Position numbers and translations under genes: made by a program. The notes under the pieces were generated by a model. The model was given only the letters and a program-made list of their open reading frames with translations, made no database searches and was not told the origin of the DNA. 15,294 nt of DNA from a bacterium (GTDB lineage Bacteria; UBP15; UBA6099): positions 1-15,294 of the forward strand of contig JAKQPS010000046.1 of NCBI GenBank assembly GCA_029564595.1. The letters are read 5' to 3'. This document shows, piece by piece, positions 1 to 12,075 of this stretch; position 1 is the first letter of the stretch, and the number at the start of each line of letters is the position of its first letter.

Positions 1-1
1 G

Positions 2-142
2 GACATGGTGATGCCGGGAGACGAGATAGACATAGCGGTGTCGCTGATCACGCCGATAGCGATGGAGCAGGGACTGAGGTTCGCGATCCGCGAGGGCGGA
101 CGCACGGTGGGCGCGGGCGTCATCACCGAAATAATTGAATAG
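2..142 (+). CDS. tuf: Elongation factor Tu, C-terminal 46 residues (5' end outside window)
   Basis: EF-Tu is the GTPase that delivers aminoacyl-tRNA to the ribosomal A site. Reading from base 2, 46 codons run to a TAG stop at 140-142. They encode the last strands of beta-barrel domain 3: a start matching the family MVMPGD segment, then [16 protein letters not shown] and [13 protein letters not shown], which match the C-terminus of bacterial EF-Tu almost residue for residue. Only the 3' part is present, so GTPase motifs cannot be checked here. A second tuf starts at 15166, so the genome probably has two copies flanking this cluster, as in several other bacteria. No T-run terminator follows the stop; a promoter for rpmG begins 18 bp downstream. 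Confidence 0.97.
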   Translation, partial: DMVMPGDEIDIAVSLITPIAMEQGLRFAIREGGRTVGAGVITEIIE

Positions 143-159
143 TTGATTGAGATTTTTAC

Positions 160-188
160 TTGACAGGAAAAATCTGTCGGATTATATT
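160..188 (+). promoter_or_regulatory. Sigma-70-type promoter for rpmG-trnW-secE-nusG
   Basis: A perfect -35 box TTGACA (160-165), a 17-bp spacer and a -10 box TATATT (183-188) are visible. Transcription would begin near 195, about 22 nt before rpmG. A short dyad, GACAG (162-166) and CTGTC (174-178), overlaps the -35 box and spacer. The stretch is A/T-rich compared with its surroundings. The assignment rests on consensus match and position only. Confidence 0.8.
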
Positions 189-217
189 GTAATTTTGCAT
201 GCGAGGGAGCGAGCAAA

Positions 218-367
218 TTGAGACAGGAAGCGATACTAGCTTGCGCGGAGTGCAAGAACCGGAATTACAACACCGCGAAGAACAAGACGAACACGACGGG
301 CAAGCTCGAAATGAAGAAGTACTGCAAGAAGTGCAAAAAGCACACGACGCACAAAGAAATAAAGTAG
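218..367 (+). CDS. rpmG: 50S ribosomal protein L33, zinc-binding form, TTG start
   Basis: L33 is a small protein of the large subunit near the E site. The 49-residue product has the family length. It carries two Cys pairs, C9-x-x-C12 and C36-x-x-C39, the zinc-ribbon (C+) form of L33, and the family segments CKNRNY and LEMKKYC. The start is a TTG at 218-220, chosen because the typical L33 N-terminus begins exactly there, a GAGGGAG ribosome binding site (203-209) lies 8 nt upstream, and no in-frame ATG or GTG gives the right length. It lies between tuf and tRNA-Trp, a known arrangement (tuf-rpmG-secE-nusG). A TTG start on a ribosomal protein gene may lower its translation relative to its neighbours; that is inference. 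Confidence 0.93.
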   Translation: MRQEAILACAECKNRNYNTAKNKTNTTGKLEMKKYCKKCKKHTTHKEIK

Positions 368-393
368 CGTCCGCGCTTTTGATATCGGAATGA

Positions 394-467
394 AGGCCCG
401 TAGCTCCAATTGGTAGAGCACTGGACTCCAAATCCGGGGGTTGTCGGTTCGAATCCGGCCGGGCCTG
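394..467 (+). tRNA. trnW: tRNA-Trp (anticodon CCA)
   Basis: A full cloverleaf can be folded over 74 nt. The acceptor stem is AGGCCCG (394-400) with CGGGCCT (460-466) and discriminator G467, usual for bacterial tRNA-Trp. The D arm is GCTC/GAGC. The anticodon stem is CTGGA/TCCGG with loop CTCCAAA (426-432) and anticodon CCA at 428-430. The T arm is GTCGG/CCGGC with loop TTCGAAT. The 3' CCA is not encoded and must be added after transcription. It lies between rpmG and secE, a position seen in many bacteria, and is likely cut from the same transcript. A small hairpin (473-477 with 488-492) follows in the spacer to secE. Confidence 0.97.
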
Positions 468-506
468 TGAAGCGGCCGAAAATAGCGGGCCGAAAAGAGA
501 GAAGAG

Positions 507-737
507 ATGGCGCAGGAAAAAGAGAAACAGAACCTTGTAAAGGGCGCGCGGGAGTTTTTCGGCGAGGTGTACGCCGAATCGAAAAAGGTCGCGTGGCCGA
601 ACAGGGAAACGCTGATAAATTCGACATTGCTGGTGTTCGTGGTGATAGTGGTATTGTCGACGCTGATGGCGTTGGCGGACGGCGGGCTGAACGCGTTGTT
701 CGAATACGGATTCGACAGCCTGAAAAAATATTTTTAA
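507..737 (+). CDS. secE: Preprotein translocase subunit SecE
   Basis: SecE is the essential small subunit that clamps SecY in the SecYEG inner-membrane channel. The 76-residue protein is the short, single-span form found in most bacteria. It has a charged amphipathic N-terminal part, the conserved motif ESKKVAWPNRE (residues 24-34), and one hydrophobic segment at about 38-57, followed by a short C-terminal tail. The ATG at 507 is preceded by a purine-rich AGAGAGAAG, a weak ribosome binding site. The order secE-nusG is nearly universal. The stop codon TAA (735-737) overlaps the ribosome binding site of nusG, suggesting translational coupling. Confidence 0.96.
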   Translation: MAQEKEKQNLVKGAREFFGEVYAESKKVAWPNRETLINSTLLVFVVIVVLSTLMALADGGLNALFEYGFDSLKKYF

Positions 738-752
738 GGACAGTGGATTTTT

Positions 753-1277
753 ATGGCTAGCAGATGGTACGTCGTGCATACATACTCGGGGCATGAGAAC
801 AAGGTGAAAGCCAGCCTCGAAAAGCAGATCGCCGCCCGGACGATGGACAACATGATCGAGCAGATACTTGTTCCGACCGAGGAGCAGGTGCAGATAAAGG
901 GCAGCCAGAGGAAAGTCGTACAAAAGAAGATATTTAAAGGATATATATTCGTAAGGATGGAATTGACGGACGAGACGTGGTACATAGTGCGGAACACGCC
1001 GGGCGTCACCGGATTCATAGGAGACGGGAGCAGGCCGACGCCGCTTTCTGAAAGCGAAGTTAATTTCATCCTCAAGAGAATGGGACTAGAGGCGCCCAGA
1101 GTCGCTGTGAATTTCGACAAGGACGAGGGAGTAAGGGTCCTGTTTGGTCCGTTCGCGGACTATTCGGGAGTGGTGAAGGAAGTCGATATGAACAGGGAAA
1201 AAGTGGTGGTTCTGCTATCGCTATTCGGGCGCGACACTCCTGTAGAGTTGGAATTCGACCAAGTAGAAAGAATCTGA
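753..1277 (+). CDS. nusG: Transcription termination/antitermination factor NusG
   Basis: NusG binds RNA polymerase across the cleft, reduces pausing, and links to Rho or ribosomal protein S10. The 174-residue protein has the usual two domains and no insertion. The NGN domain covers residues 1 to about 108 and starts with WYVVHTYSGHE; its core is KGYIFVRMELTDETWYIVRN, then TPGVTGFIG. The C-terminal KOW domain (about 124-174) carries GVRVLFGPFADYSGVV, LFGR and TPVELEFDQVE. The ATG at 753 lies 12 nt after AAGGA (736-740), which overlaps the secE stop. A 96-bp structured spacer follows before rplK. Confidence 0.97.
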   Translation: MASRWYVVHTYSGHENKVKASLEKQIAARTMDNMIEQILVPTEEQVQIKGSQRKVVQKKIFKGYIFVRMELTDETWYIVRNTPGVTGFIGDGSRPTPLSESEVNFILKRMGLEAPRVAVNFDKDEGVRVLFGPFADYSGVVKEVDMNREKVVVLLSLFGRDTPVELEFDQVERI

Positions 1278-1286
1278 ACCGAAGGC

Positions 1287-1349
1287 GGCGTCCGGGCGGG
1301 TCGGGCGACACGGATGATTGTGTTTGTCGGCGCGCGGGCCGGAAACGCC
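1287..1349 (+). promoter_or_regulatory. Structured leader between nusG and rplK; candidate L1 feedback site
   Basis: The 96-bp spacer can form nested stems. The outer stem pairs GGCG (1287-1290) with CGCC (1346-1349) and CCGG (1292-1295) with CCGG (1339-1342). An inner hairpin pairs CGACA (1306-1310) with TGTCG (1325-1329). There is no T-run, so it is not an intrinsic terminator. In many bacteria L1 represses its operon by binding a stem-loop in the rplK leader, so this is the place to expect such a site. I cannot match it confidently to the L1-binding consensus, and the pairing is read by eye, without energies. Confidence 0.3.
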
Positions 1350-1373
1350 TGACGACTTTGAGAGGAAAGCAAC

Positions 1374-1799
1374 ATGGCAAAGAGAGTGGTAGGGCTGATC
1401 AAACTGCAGTTGCCGGCCGGAGAAGCGAACCCGGCGCCCCCCGTGGGCCCCGCGCTAGGCCAGCACGGCGTCAACATCATGGAGTTCTGCAAGGCTTACA
1501 ATGAGAGGACGAAGGAGCAGAAAGGGACAGTCATCCCCGTCGAAATCACCGTCTTCCATGACAAGTCGATAAAGTTCATCCTGAAGACGCCGCCCGCCGC
1601 GGAACTGATAAAGAAGGAAATGAAGATTGACAAAGGCTCGAGCGCGCCGGGGAAGGAATCCAAGGGCGTGTTGAGCAAGGCGTCGGTCCGGAGCATAGCG
1701 CAGACGAAGATGCCCGACCTCAACGCGGTGACGGTTGAGGGCGCGATGAGAATAATCGAGGGAACCGCCAGAAGCATGGGCGTGAAGTTGGAAGACTGA
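1374..1799 (+). CDS. rplK: 50S ribosomal protein L11
   Basis: L11 binds the GTPase-associated region of 23S rRNA at the base of the stalk and takes part in factor-dependent GTP hydrolysis and the stringent response. The 141-residue product has the standard length. The N-terminal domain begins [20 protein letters not shown] and contains the proline-rich stretch and [18 protein letters not shown], where thiostrepton contacts lie in other species. The C-terminal rRNA-binding domain runs from about residue 75, with [18 protein letters not shown] and a terminal helix ending MGVKLED. The ATG at 1374 has GAGAGGA (1360-1366) 7 nt upstream. It is the first gene of the L11-L1-L10-L7/L12 group. Confidence 0.98.
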   Translation: MAKRVVGLIKLQLPAGEANPAPPVGPALGQHGVNIMEFCKAYNERTKEQKGTVIPVEITVFHDKSIKFILKTPPAAELIKKEMKIDKGSSAPGKESKGVLSKASVRSIAQTKMPDLNAVTVEGAMRIIEGTARSMGVKLED

Positions 1800-1834
1800 A
1801 TCTGGGTTCCCGAACAACAGCGAGGAGCAGGACG

Positions 1835-2539
1835 ATGGCTGTAGCGACGAAAGCGATGAAGGCAAGAAAGGCCCTCATACCCGAGAAGGAGTCCTTCGCG
1901 GCGGAAGAGGCGTTCGAGATCCTCAAGAAGATCAGCGTCGAGGTTCCGAGGAAGTTCGACGAAACGGTCGAGGCCAGTTTCAGGCTGGGGATAGACCCAA
2001 AGAAGGCCGAGCAGCAGATAAGAAGCACTATAGTGCTGCCTAACGGCACGGGCAAGGTTCCGCGGATAGTGGTGTTTGCCGCAGGGGACAAGCACATGGA
2101 GGCCGAGAAGGCCGGCGTCGAAGCTGTCGGCGGTGACGACTTGGCGGACAGGATACTTGGCGGCTGGCTGGACTTCGACGTGGCGATATCCACTCCGGAC
2201 ATGATGAGGGTTGTCGGAAAGCTCGGAAAGGTGCTCGGCCCCAGAGGTTTGATGCCGAACCCCAAGAGCGGAACGGTGACGTTCAACATCAGAGAGACGG
2301 TGGACGAATTCAAAAAGGGAAAAGTGGAATACAGGAACGACAAGTTCGGCATCGTGTCGGTTCCGCTCGGAAGGACGTCGTTCGAGCCGAAGATGCTGCT
2401 TGAGAATTTCGAGGCGTTGCACGGGGCGATAGTGAAGGCGCGCCCGTCGGCGGCGAAGGGACAATACATCAGAAGCGCGTACGTGTCGACGACAATGGGG
2501 CCGGGGCTGAAGATTGATTTGGCCTCGCTCATAAAATAA
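1835..2539 (+). CDS. rplA: 50S ribosomal protein L1
   Basis: L1 forms the mobile stalk beside the E site and helps release deacylated tRNA; in many bacteria it also represses its own operon. The 234-residue length is typical. Recognisable segments are KVPRIVVFAAGDKHMEAEKA, the GGDDLADRI region, STPDMMRVVGKLGKVLGPRG followed by LMPNPKSGTVT (the family signature), and a C-terminal part ending YVSTTMGPGLKIDL. The ATG at 1835 follows GAGGAG (1822-1827) with 7 nt spacing. It lies 35 bp after rplK and 23 bp before rplJ, so the three genes are probably co-transcribed. Confidence 0.98.
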   Translation: MAVATKAMKARKALIPEKESFAAEEAFEILKKISVEVPRKFDETVEASFRLGIDPKKAEQQIRSTIVLPNGTGKVPRIVVFAAGDKHMEAEKAGVEAVGGDDLADRILGGWLDFDVAISTPDMMRVVGKLGKVLGPRGLMPNPKSGTVTFNIRETVDEFKKGKVEYRNDKFGIVSVPLGRTSFEPKMLLENFEALHGAIVKARPSAAKGQYIRSAYVSTTMGPGLKIDLASLIK

Positions 2540-2562
2540 TCGAGAAGGAAGAGGGTAATCCG

Positions 2563-3099
2563 ATGGCTCTGGCGCTGGCGGACAAGAAACTGCACGTAGA
2601 CGAGATATCAAAGAGGCTCGAAGCCAACAAGTTCTGCATGCTTGTGGACACTCAAACGCTGACGGTGCATCAGGTTGAAGACCTGCGCGCGAAGCTGGGA
2701 GAAAAGAACATAAAACTCAAAGTCTACAAGAACAGGCTGATCAAGCGGGCGATAGACGAACAGGGTTCGGATTCGCAGTTGGCGAAGTTGACCGAGCATC
2801 TTACAGGCCCGACGGCGATGGCGTTCACCGATGGCGACCCGATAGTGGCGGCGAAGGTGTTCGCCGACTATGCGGCGGAGAACAAGAACCTCGGTCTGAA
2901 AGCGGTCGTGTACGAAGACCAGTACTGGACCGAGGCGGACATAAAGGAAATGGTGAAGCTCGGCTCGATGGCGGCGATATACGGGCGGCTGATCAACGGA
3001 ATGAAGACGCCGATGAGGAAGCTGACGAACTCGCTGAAATGGCCGGGGACGAAACTGACGCTGACGCTGAAGGCGGCGGCGGAAAAAGCAGGGCAATGA
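2563..3099 (+). CDS. rplJ: 50S ribosomal protein L10
   Basis: L10 anchors the L7/L12 dimers to the stalk base. The product is 178 residues, slightly longer than E. coli L10. The N-terminal rRNA-binding domain is recognisable but divergent: after the first strand it reads VDTQTLTVHQVEDLRAKL, without the usual glycine before LTV, and has YKNRL where many relatives have VKNTL. The LTGPTAMAF strand and a C-terminal helix of the L12-binding type (from about residue 160) are present. The start has AAGGAAGAGGG (2545-2555). Only 23 bp separate it from rplA, so the long L10 mRNA leader common in other bacteria is absent here. It is followed by a 124-bp spacer with strong hairpins before rplL. Confidence 0.95.
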   Translation: MALALADKKLHVDEISKRLEANKFCMLVDTQTLTVHQVEDLRAKLGEKNIKLKVYKNRLIKRAIDEQGSDSQLAKLTEHLTGPTAMAFTDGDPIVAAKVFADYAAENKNLGLKAVVYEDQYWTEADIKEMVKLGSMAAIYGRLINGMKTPMRKLTNSLKWPGTKLTLTLKAAAEKAGQ

Positions 3100-3168
3100 C
3101 GCCGAGCGCCCGGCGGCACAACCGGGCGGCGAGGCGCGACGATAAAGGGCGGCCGGCGCAGACCGCCT
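3100..3168 (+). promoter_or_regulatory. Two GC-rich hairpins in the rplJ-rplL spacer
   Basis: The first hairpin pairs CGCCCGG (3107-3113) with CCGGGCG (3122-3128) around an 8-nt loop. It extends outward through an internal loop by CGCC (3100-3103) with GGCG (3133-3136). The second pairs GGCGG (3148-3152) with CCGCC (3163-3167) around a 10-nt loop. Neither is followed by a T-run, so they are not intrinsic terminators. They may bind L10 or L10-L12, be an RNase processing site, or simply protect the rplL message; all of these are inference. A strong AAGGAGG (3211-3217) for rplL follows. Confidence 0.55.
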
Positions 3169-3223
3169 AAAGTTGCTGAATTGCAAAACAGAAAATCAGG
3201 AACGAGATTCAAGGAGGCAGAAA

Positions 3224-3592
3224 ATGAACGTGCAGGAAGTGTTTGAGGCCGTAAAGGGCGCGACAATGGCGGAGATCAACGAGCTGGCAGGGTTGCTCGA
3301 AGAGGAATTCGGGGTGGCCCCGATGATGGCGGCTCCCATGGCGGCGGCAGCGGGACCGGCCGCGGCGGCTGAAGAGGAAAAGACCGAGTTCAACGTGGTC
3401 ATCACCTCGGTCGGCGACAAGAAAATCCCGATCATCAAGGCGGTCAGAGAGTTGACCAGCCTCGGACTGAAAGAAGCCAAGGACCTCGTGGAAGCCACTC
3501 CGGCGACCGTGAAGGAAGGCGTCACGAAAGAAGAAGCCGAGAAGTTCAAAGCCAAGCTTGAAGAAGCTGGCGCGACCGTGGAACTTAAGTAA
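3224..3592 (+). CDS. rplL: 50S ribosomal protein L7/L12
   Basis: L7/L12 is the multicopy stalk protein that recruits EF-Tu, EF-G, IF2 and release factors and stimulates their GTPase activity. The 122-residue product has the family's three parts. A helical dimerisation domain (1 to about 30) includes [18 protein letters not shown] flexible Ala/Met/Pro-rich hinge covers about 32-52. The globular C-terminal domain (about 54-122) has [30 protein letters not shown] and a last helix ending [10 protein letters not shown]. An in-frame extension upstream exists, but ATG 3224 is chosen because it gives the standard N-terminus and lies 6 nt after the perfect AAGGAGG at 3211-3217. That strong site fits the several copies of L12 needed per ribosome. 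A terminator-like hairpin follows. Confidence 0.98.
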   Translation: MNVQEVFEAVKGATMAEINELAGLLEEEFGVAPMMAAPMAAAAGPAAAAEEEKTEFNVVITSVGDKKIPIIKAVRELTSLGLKEAKDLVEATPATVKEGVTKEEAEKFKAKLEEAGATVELK

Positions 3593-3608
3593 CAAGGCTG
3601 AAAAGAAG

Positions 3609-3648
3609 ATGAGGAGAACCAGACGGGAACGCCGGTTCTCCTCATTTT
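3609..3648 (+). terminator. Intrinsic terminator/attenuator between rplL and rpoB
   Basis: A 12-bp perfect stem pairs ATGAGGAGAACC (3609-3620) with GGTTCTCCTCAT (3634-3645) around a 13-nt loop, and TTTT (3645-3648) follows. It lies 17 bp after the rplL stop and 86 bp before rpoB. I see no convincing promoter between it and rpoB, so it most likely acts as a partial terminator that lets a fraction of polymerases into rpoBC. The same logic is known for the E. coli rplL-rpoB attenuator. Confidence 0.85.
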
Positions 3649-3734
3649 GTCGCTTATGAAGAAGTTGCTTTAAGCGGCTGGCCGCATCAAAGTGTCATCC
3701 TCGCGGCGGACACACTCTGAACAGGGGTGTTAAA

Positions 3735-6700
3735 ATGGCAAATCCGAACAAGTTGTCGAAAAAAGATTGGAAAACGCATAATTTTTCCGAGTTGACGGCG
3801 GCGCTGAACGTGCCGAGGCTGATCGACATCCAGACTCAGTCTTTCTCGTGGCTCAGGGACGATGGCCTGCTGGGGCTTTTCAAGAGCATATCCCCGATAG
3901 AGTCTGTGGCTTCGACCACGGACGAGGGCCTTGTGCTTGAATTCCTCGACCTGACGTTCGAGGACCCCAAGTACGACCCGGAGGAATGCAAGCGCCGGGA
4001 GAAAACATACGAAGCCGGCCTCAAGGTCAAGGCGAGGCTGATTAACCGCAAAACGGGCGAGATCAAGGAGCAGGAAGTCTACCTCTGCGAATGCCCGATC
4101 ATGACCGACTACGGCACGTTTGTGTTTAACGGAGCCGAGCGAGTCGTGCTGAGCCAGTTGATCAGGTCTCCCGGCGTGTATTTCCAAGCGCCCAAGGCTT
4201 TGAGCGGCATAAACTTCTTCACCGGAAAGATCATCCCCAACCGGGGAGCGTGGGTAGAGTTCGAGTTCGACATCAAGGGGCAGGCACACATCAGGATCGA
4301 CAAAACGAGAAAAATACCCATCACCACCTTCCTGCGCGCCATAGGCTTCGGCTTCGACCGCAAGGACAGGAAGGTGTTCCTCGAAGACAATTTCAAGGTG
4401 TCCGACCCGACGCCCGAGAAGCTGATCGGCTTCGTGGTCGCCGACGACATAGAGGACAAGGAAACCGGGAAGAAGATCAAAAAAGGAACGGTCATAACGA
4501 AAGACGTCTGCGACAAGATTCTGGCCATGGGGCTGAAGTCCCTGATGCTGACGGAGAACTGCCGGGACTTCTACATGGAGGACTCGATACTCAACGCGTT
4601 GGAAAAGGAAACGGTTCTGACGCGCGAGCAGGCGTTGCTGGACATATACAAAAAGCTGAGGCCCGGAGACATCCCGACGCTCGAGCACGCGGAGAGGCTG
4701 CTTGACAGCAGGTTCTTCCTGCCGGGCAAGTACGACCTGTCCGAAGTGGGCCGATACAAAATCAACGAAAAACTGATGCTTGACGTGCATCCCAACAGGC
4801 TGGCTCTGACGAGGCAGGACTTCATCGAGAGCATCAGGTACATGTTGGCTCTGAGGTTGAAGGGCAAGAGGGACATCGCGCGGGAAAGATACTTCGAAGA
4901 AGTGCTCAGCGAGGGCGAACAGAAGTTCTTCGACCAGTTCATTGAATACTACAAGTGCGAGCCGAACGCCGACGACATCGACCATCTGGGAAACAGAAGG
5001 GTCAGGTGCGTAGGGGAGTTGCTGCTTAACAGGCTGCGCGGCGCGCTCGGCATGATGGAAAAGACGATTCGCGACCGGATGATACAGTACGACTCGATGA
5101 TAGCGACGCCGCAGTCGCTGATCAATCCGAGGCCGCTGATAGCGGCGATAAACGAGTTTTTCGGGAGCAGCCCGCTGTCGCAGTTCATGGATCAGACGAA
5201 CCCGCTGTCGGCTCTGACGCACAAGAGGAAGTTGAGCGCGCTGGGGCCGGGCGGACTGACGAGAGAGCGCGCGGGCTTCGAGGTGAGGGACGTCCACTTC
5301 TCGCACTACGGAAGGATATGCCCCATCGAGTCTCCGGAAGGCCCGAACATCGGACTCATCGGCTCTCTGGCGACGTACTCGAAGCTGGATAAGTTCGGCT
5401 TCCTGCTGGCGCCATACGTTAAGGTGGACAAAGGCAAGATCACCAAGAGCGTGGAGTACCTGAGCGCGGCGGTGGAGGACAGATATCCGATAGCGCAGGC
5501 GAACGCGCCGATAGACAAGAAGGGCGGGTTCAGCGAACAGCTCGTGGCCGTGCGCTCGCGGGACAAGATCGAAAGAATACCTCCCAAAGACGTGGTGTAT
5601 ATGGACGTCAGCCCGAAGCAGCTTGTTTCGGTGACGACGGCGCTGATCCCGTTCCTCGAACACGACGACGCGAACAGGGCTTTGATGGGATCGAACATGC
5701 AGAGGCAGGCGGTTCCGCTCATCAGGTCGGACGCGCCTTACGTGGGCACTGGCATGGAGCATAAAGTGGCCACAGACGCCGACGCGCTGGTGTACGCGAA
5801 ACGCGCGGGCAAAATCACATACGTCGACAGCAAGGTTATCAAGGTTAAAGTCGACGGCAAGAACGAGGAAGACGTATACAACCTGATAAAGTTCGGCAGG
5901 TCCAACCAGAGCACGTGCATAAACTTCAAGCCCGTGGTGTCCCTCGGCGAGAAAGTGGAAGAGGGAACGACGCTGGCGGACGGGCCGAGTTGCGAGAACG
6001 GAAGGCTGGCGCTGGGACGCAACCTGCTAGTGGCGTTCATGCCGTGGGAAGGGTACAACTACGAAGACGCGGTGATATGCTCCGAGCGGTTGCTGATGGA
6101 GGATTCATTCACTTCGATATTCATAGAGAAATACGAGTGCGAGGCGAGAGAGACGAAACTGGGTCCGGAGGAAATCACGCGGGACATCCCGAACGTGAAC
6201 GAGGAAGTGCTCGAAAATCTGGACGAGAACGCGATAATCAAGGTCGGCACGCACGTGAAAGCCGGAGATATCCTGATAGGCAAGGTCATCCCGAAAGGGG
6301 AGACGGAGCCGACGGCTGAAGAGCGGTTGCTGAGGGCGATATTCGGAGAAAAGGCGAGAGACGTAAGGAACACCTCGCTGAAAGTGCCGCACGGCGGCAA
6401 GGGGATAGTCATAGGCGTGACGGACTTCAGCCGCGAGGCGGGAGACGATTTCGCGCCGGGCAAGAACCGAAGCGTAAGGGTGTTCGTCGCTCAGCGCAGA
6501 CACCTTATGGTCGGCGACAAGCTGGCCGGAAGGCACGGCAACAAAGGCGTCATCTCGCGCATAGTTCCGATAGAGGACATGCCGTATCTGGAAGACGGCA
6601 CGCCGATAGACGTGATATTGAACCCGCTGGGCGTGCCTTCCCGAATGAACCTCGGACAGGTGCTCGAGACGCACCTCGGATGGGTGTCGCACCACACGAA

Positions 6701-7283
6701 CACCTACTTCGAGACGCCGATATTCGAGGGCGTTTCTGAAGAGGAGTTGTTCTCCCTGTTGGACAAGGCCGGGCTTCCGCAAGACGGCAAAGTGAAGCTG
6801 TTCAACGGCAAGACCGGGGAGCAGTTCGACGAGAAAGTGATGGTCGGGTACATATATCTTCTGAAGCTCAACCACATGATTGAAGACAAGATGCACGCGC
6901 GCTCGACAGGGTCGTACGCGCTGGTGACGCAGCAACCGCTGGGCGGCAAGGCTCAGTTCGGCGGCCAGAGGTTCGGAGAGATGGAAGTGTGGGCTCTTGA
7001 GGCATACGGCGCGGCCGTGACTCTGCAGGAGCTTCTCACCATCAAGTCCGACGACATAACCGGAAGAGTGAAGACGTACGAGGCGATAGTGAAGCACGAG
7101 AACATACAGAAGCCGGGCATACCGGAATCGTTCAACGTGCTGGTCAAGGAGCTGCAGGCTCTGGCGCTGGACGTCCAGTTGCTGACAGGCTCCGGGCGAA
7201 AGATAATGCAGACGACCGAGGACGATTCGGTCGGCTCGATACTGCTTGACGACTTGGGGATACAAAGCCCGTCGTACAAGTGA
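3735..7283 (+). CDS. rpoB: DNA-directed RNA polymerase subunit beta
   Basis: The beta subunit forms one half of the active-site cleft and holds the rifampicin pocket. At 1182 residues it is a compact form without room for the large lineage insertions of E. coli beta. Visible landmarks are [20 protein letters not shown] (131-150), the rifampicin region from [12 protein letters not shown] (476-487) through [13 protein letters not shown] (495-507), the segment [13 protein letters not shown], the active-site loop [12 protein letters not shown] (927-938, with K929 and K937 matching E. coli K1065 and K1073), [10 protein letters not shown] (963-972), and [19 protein letters not shown] near the C-terminus. 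The residue matching E. coli R529 is Lys (K499). ATG 3735 has AGGGG (3723-3727) 7 nt upstream. A 97-bp spacer leads to rpoC. Confidence 0.99.
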   Translation: MANPNKLSKKDWKTHNFSELTAALNVPRLIDIQTQSFSWLRDDGLLGLFKSISPIESVASTTDEGLVLEFLDLTFEDPKYDPEECKRREKTYEAGLKVKARLINRKTGEIKEQEVYLCECPIMTDYGTFVFNGAERVVLSQLIRSPGVYFQAPKALSGINFFTGKIIPNRGAWVEFEFDIKGQAHIRIDKTRKIPITTFLRAIGFGFDRKDRKVFLEDNFKVSDPTPEKLIGFVVADDIEDKETGKKIKKGTVITKDVCDKILAMGLKSLMLTENCRDFYMEDSILNALEKETVLTREQALLDIYKKLRPGDIPTLEHAERLLDSRFFLPGKYDLSEVGRYKINEKLMLDVHPNRLALTRQDFIESIRYMLALRLKGKRDIARERYFEEVLSEGEQKFFDQFIEYYKCEPNADDIDHLGNRRVRCVGELLLNRLRGALGMMEKTIRDRMIQYDSMIATPQSLINPRPLIAAINEFFGSSPLSQFMDQTNPLSALTHKRKLSALGPGGLTRERAGFEVRDVHFSHYGRICPIESPEGPNIGLIGSLATYSKLDKFGFLLAPYVKVDKGKITKSVEYLSAAVEDRYPIAQANAPIDKKGGFSEQLVAVRSRDKIERIPPKDVVYMDVSPKQLVSVTTALIPFLEHDDANRALMGSNMQRQAVPLIRSDAPYVGTGMEHKVATDADALVYAKRAGKITYVDSKVIKVKVDGKNEEDVYNLIKFGRSNQSTCINFKPVVSLGEKVEEGTTLADGPSCENGRLALGRNLLVAFMPWEGYNYEDAVICSERLLMEDSFTSIFIEKYECEARETKLGPEEITRDIPNVNEEVLENLDENAIIKVGTHVKAGDILIGKVIPKGETEPTAEERLLRAIFGEKARDVRNTSLKVPHGGKGIVIGVTDFSREAGDDFAPGKNRSVRVFVAQRRHLMVGDKLAGRHGNKGVISRIVPIEDMPYLEDGTPIDVILNPLGVPSRMNLGQVLETHLGWVSHHTNTYFETPIFEGVSEEELFSLLDKAGLPQDGKVKLFNGKTGEQFDEKVMVGYIYLLKLNHMIEDKMHARSTGSYALVTQQPLGGKAQFGGQRFGEMEVWALEAYGAAVTLQELLTIKSDDITGRVKTYEAIVKHENIQKPGIPESFNVLVKELQALALDVQLLTGSGRKIMQTTEDDSVGSILLDDLGIQSPSYK

Positions 7284-7307
7284 CGTTCCCGGCTGGGCCG
7301 GGGAAAA

Positions 7308-7348
7308 GGCGGCGGGCCGGAAGAGGCGTTTCCGGAGCATCCGCCGCC
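7308..7348 (+). promoter_or_regulatory. Long GC-rich hairpin in the rpoB-rpoC spacer
   Basis: GGCGGCGG (7308-7315) pairs with CCGCCGCC (7341-7348), and inside it CCGGAA (7317-7322) pairs with TTCCGG (7330-7335) around a 7-nt loop. This gives 14 paired positions with one asymmetric internal loop. No T-run follows, so termination is unlikely. It lies 18 bp before the rpoC ribosome binding site and may act as an RNA stability or processing element (inference). Confidence 0.5.
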
Positions 7349-7365
7349 GCCGCGGCATCCGACCT

Positions 7366-7374
7366 TAAGGAGGT
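7366..7374 (+). promoter_or_regulatory. Near-perfect ribosome binding site for rpoC (GTG start)
   Basis: TAAGGAGGT at 7366-7374 is fully complementary to the 3' end of bacterial 16S rRNA and lies 6 nt before the GTG codon at 7381. It fixes the rpoC start and may compensate for the non-ATG start codon. Confidence 0.85.
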
Positions 7375-7380
7375 TAATCC

Positions 7381-11972
<4,592 letters not shown>

Positions 11973-11976
<4 letters not shown>

Positions 11977-12001
11977 CACGGTTCCCGCGTTTTGCTATTC
12001 T
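11973..12001 (+). promoter_or_regulatory. Extended -10 sigma-70-type promoter for the str operon (rpsL-rpsG-fusA-tuf)
   Basis: The -35 box TTGACA (11973-11978) includes the TGA stop of rpoC (11974-11976). A 17-bp spacer leads to TATTCT (11996-12001), preceded by TGC (11993-11995), an extended -10 element. Transcription would begin near 12008, giving a leader of about 68 nt that is A/T-rich. No terminator is visible after rpoC, so read-through from rpoBC is also possible. The call rests on consensus match and position. Confidence 0.7.
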
Positions 12002-12075
12002 TTTCATTTGTGTTTGAACGAGGTTAAAAAAATTTGACAGGCGTTTGGAAATACTGAGACGGGAAACGAAACACT

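Noticed and set aside
366-380. Possible terminator after rpmG (4-bp stem then TTTT)
   Set aside because: Four base pairs are too few for an intrinsic terminator, and tRNA-Trp follows after only a few bases.
3173-3223. 17-codon N-terminal extension of L7/L12
   Set aside because: The family N-terminus begins at ATG 3224, and a perfect ribosome binding site lies inside the proposed extension.
3649-3734. Possible separate rpoB promoter
   Set aside because: TTGCTT near 3665 has no acceptable -10 at the right distance; only a weak GTGTC/GACAC pairing (3692-3696 with 3709-3713) is visible.
3687-5762. Long minus-strand open frame (691 codons) opposite rpoB
   Set aside because: It is the complement of a strongly conserved beta-subunit gene. 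Its translation is rich in Arg, His, Leu and Val with no known domain, as expected when a GC-rich gene is read backwards.
12034-12039. A second TTGACA box before rpsL
   Set aside because: No A/T-rich -10 hexamer lies 16-18 bp downstream, and transcription from it would begin almost at the start codon. The box at 11973 with TATTCT is much better.
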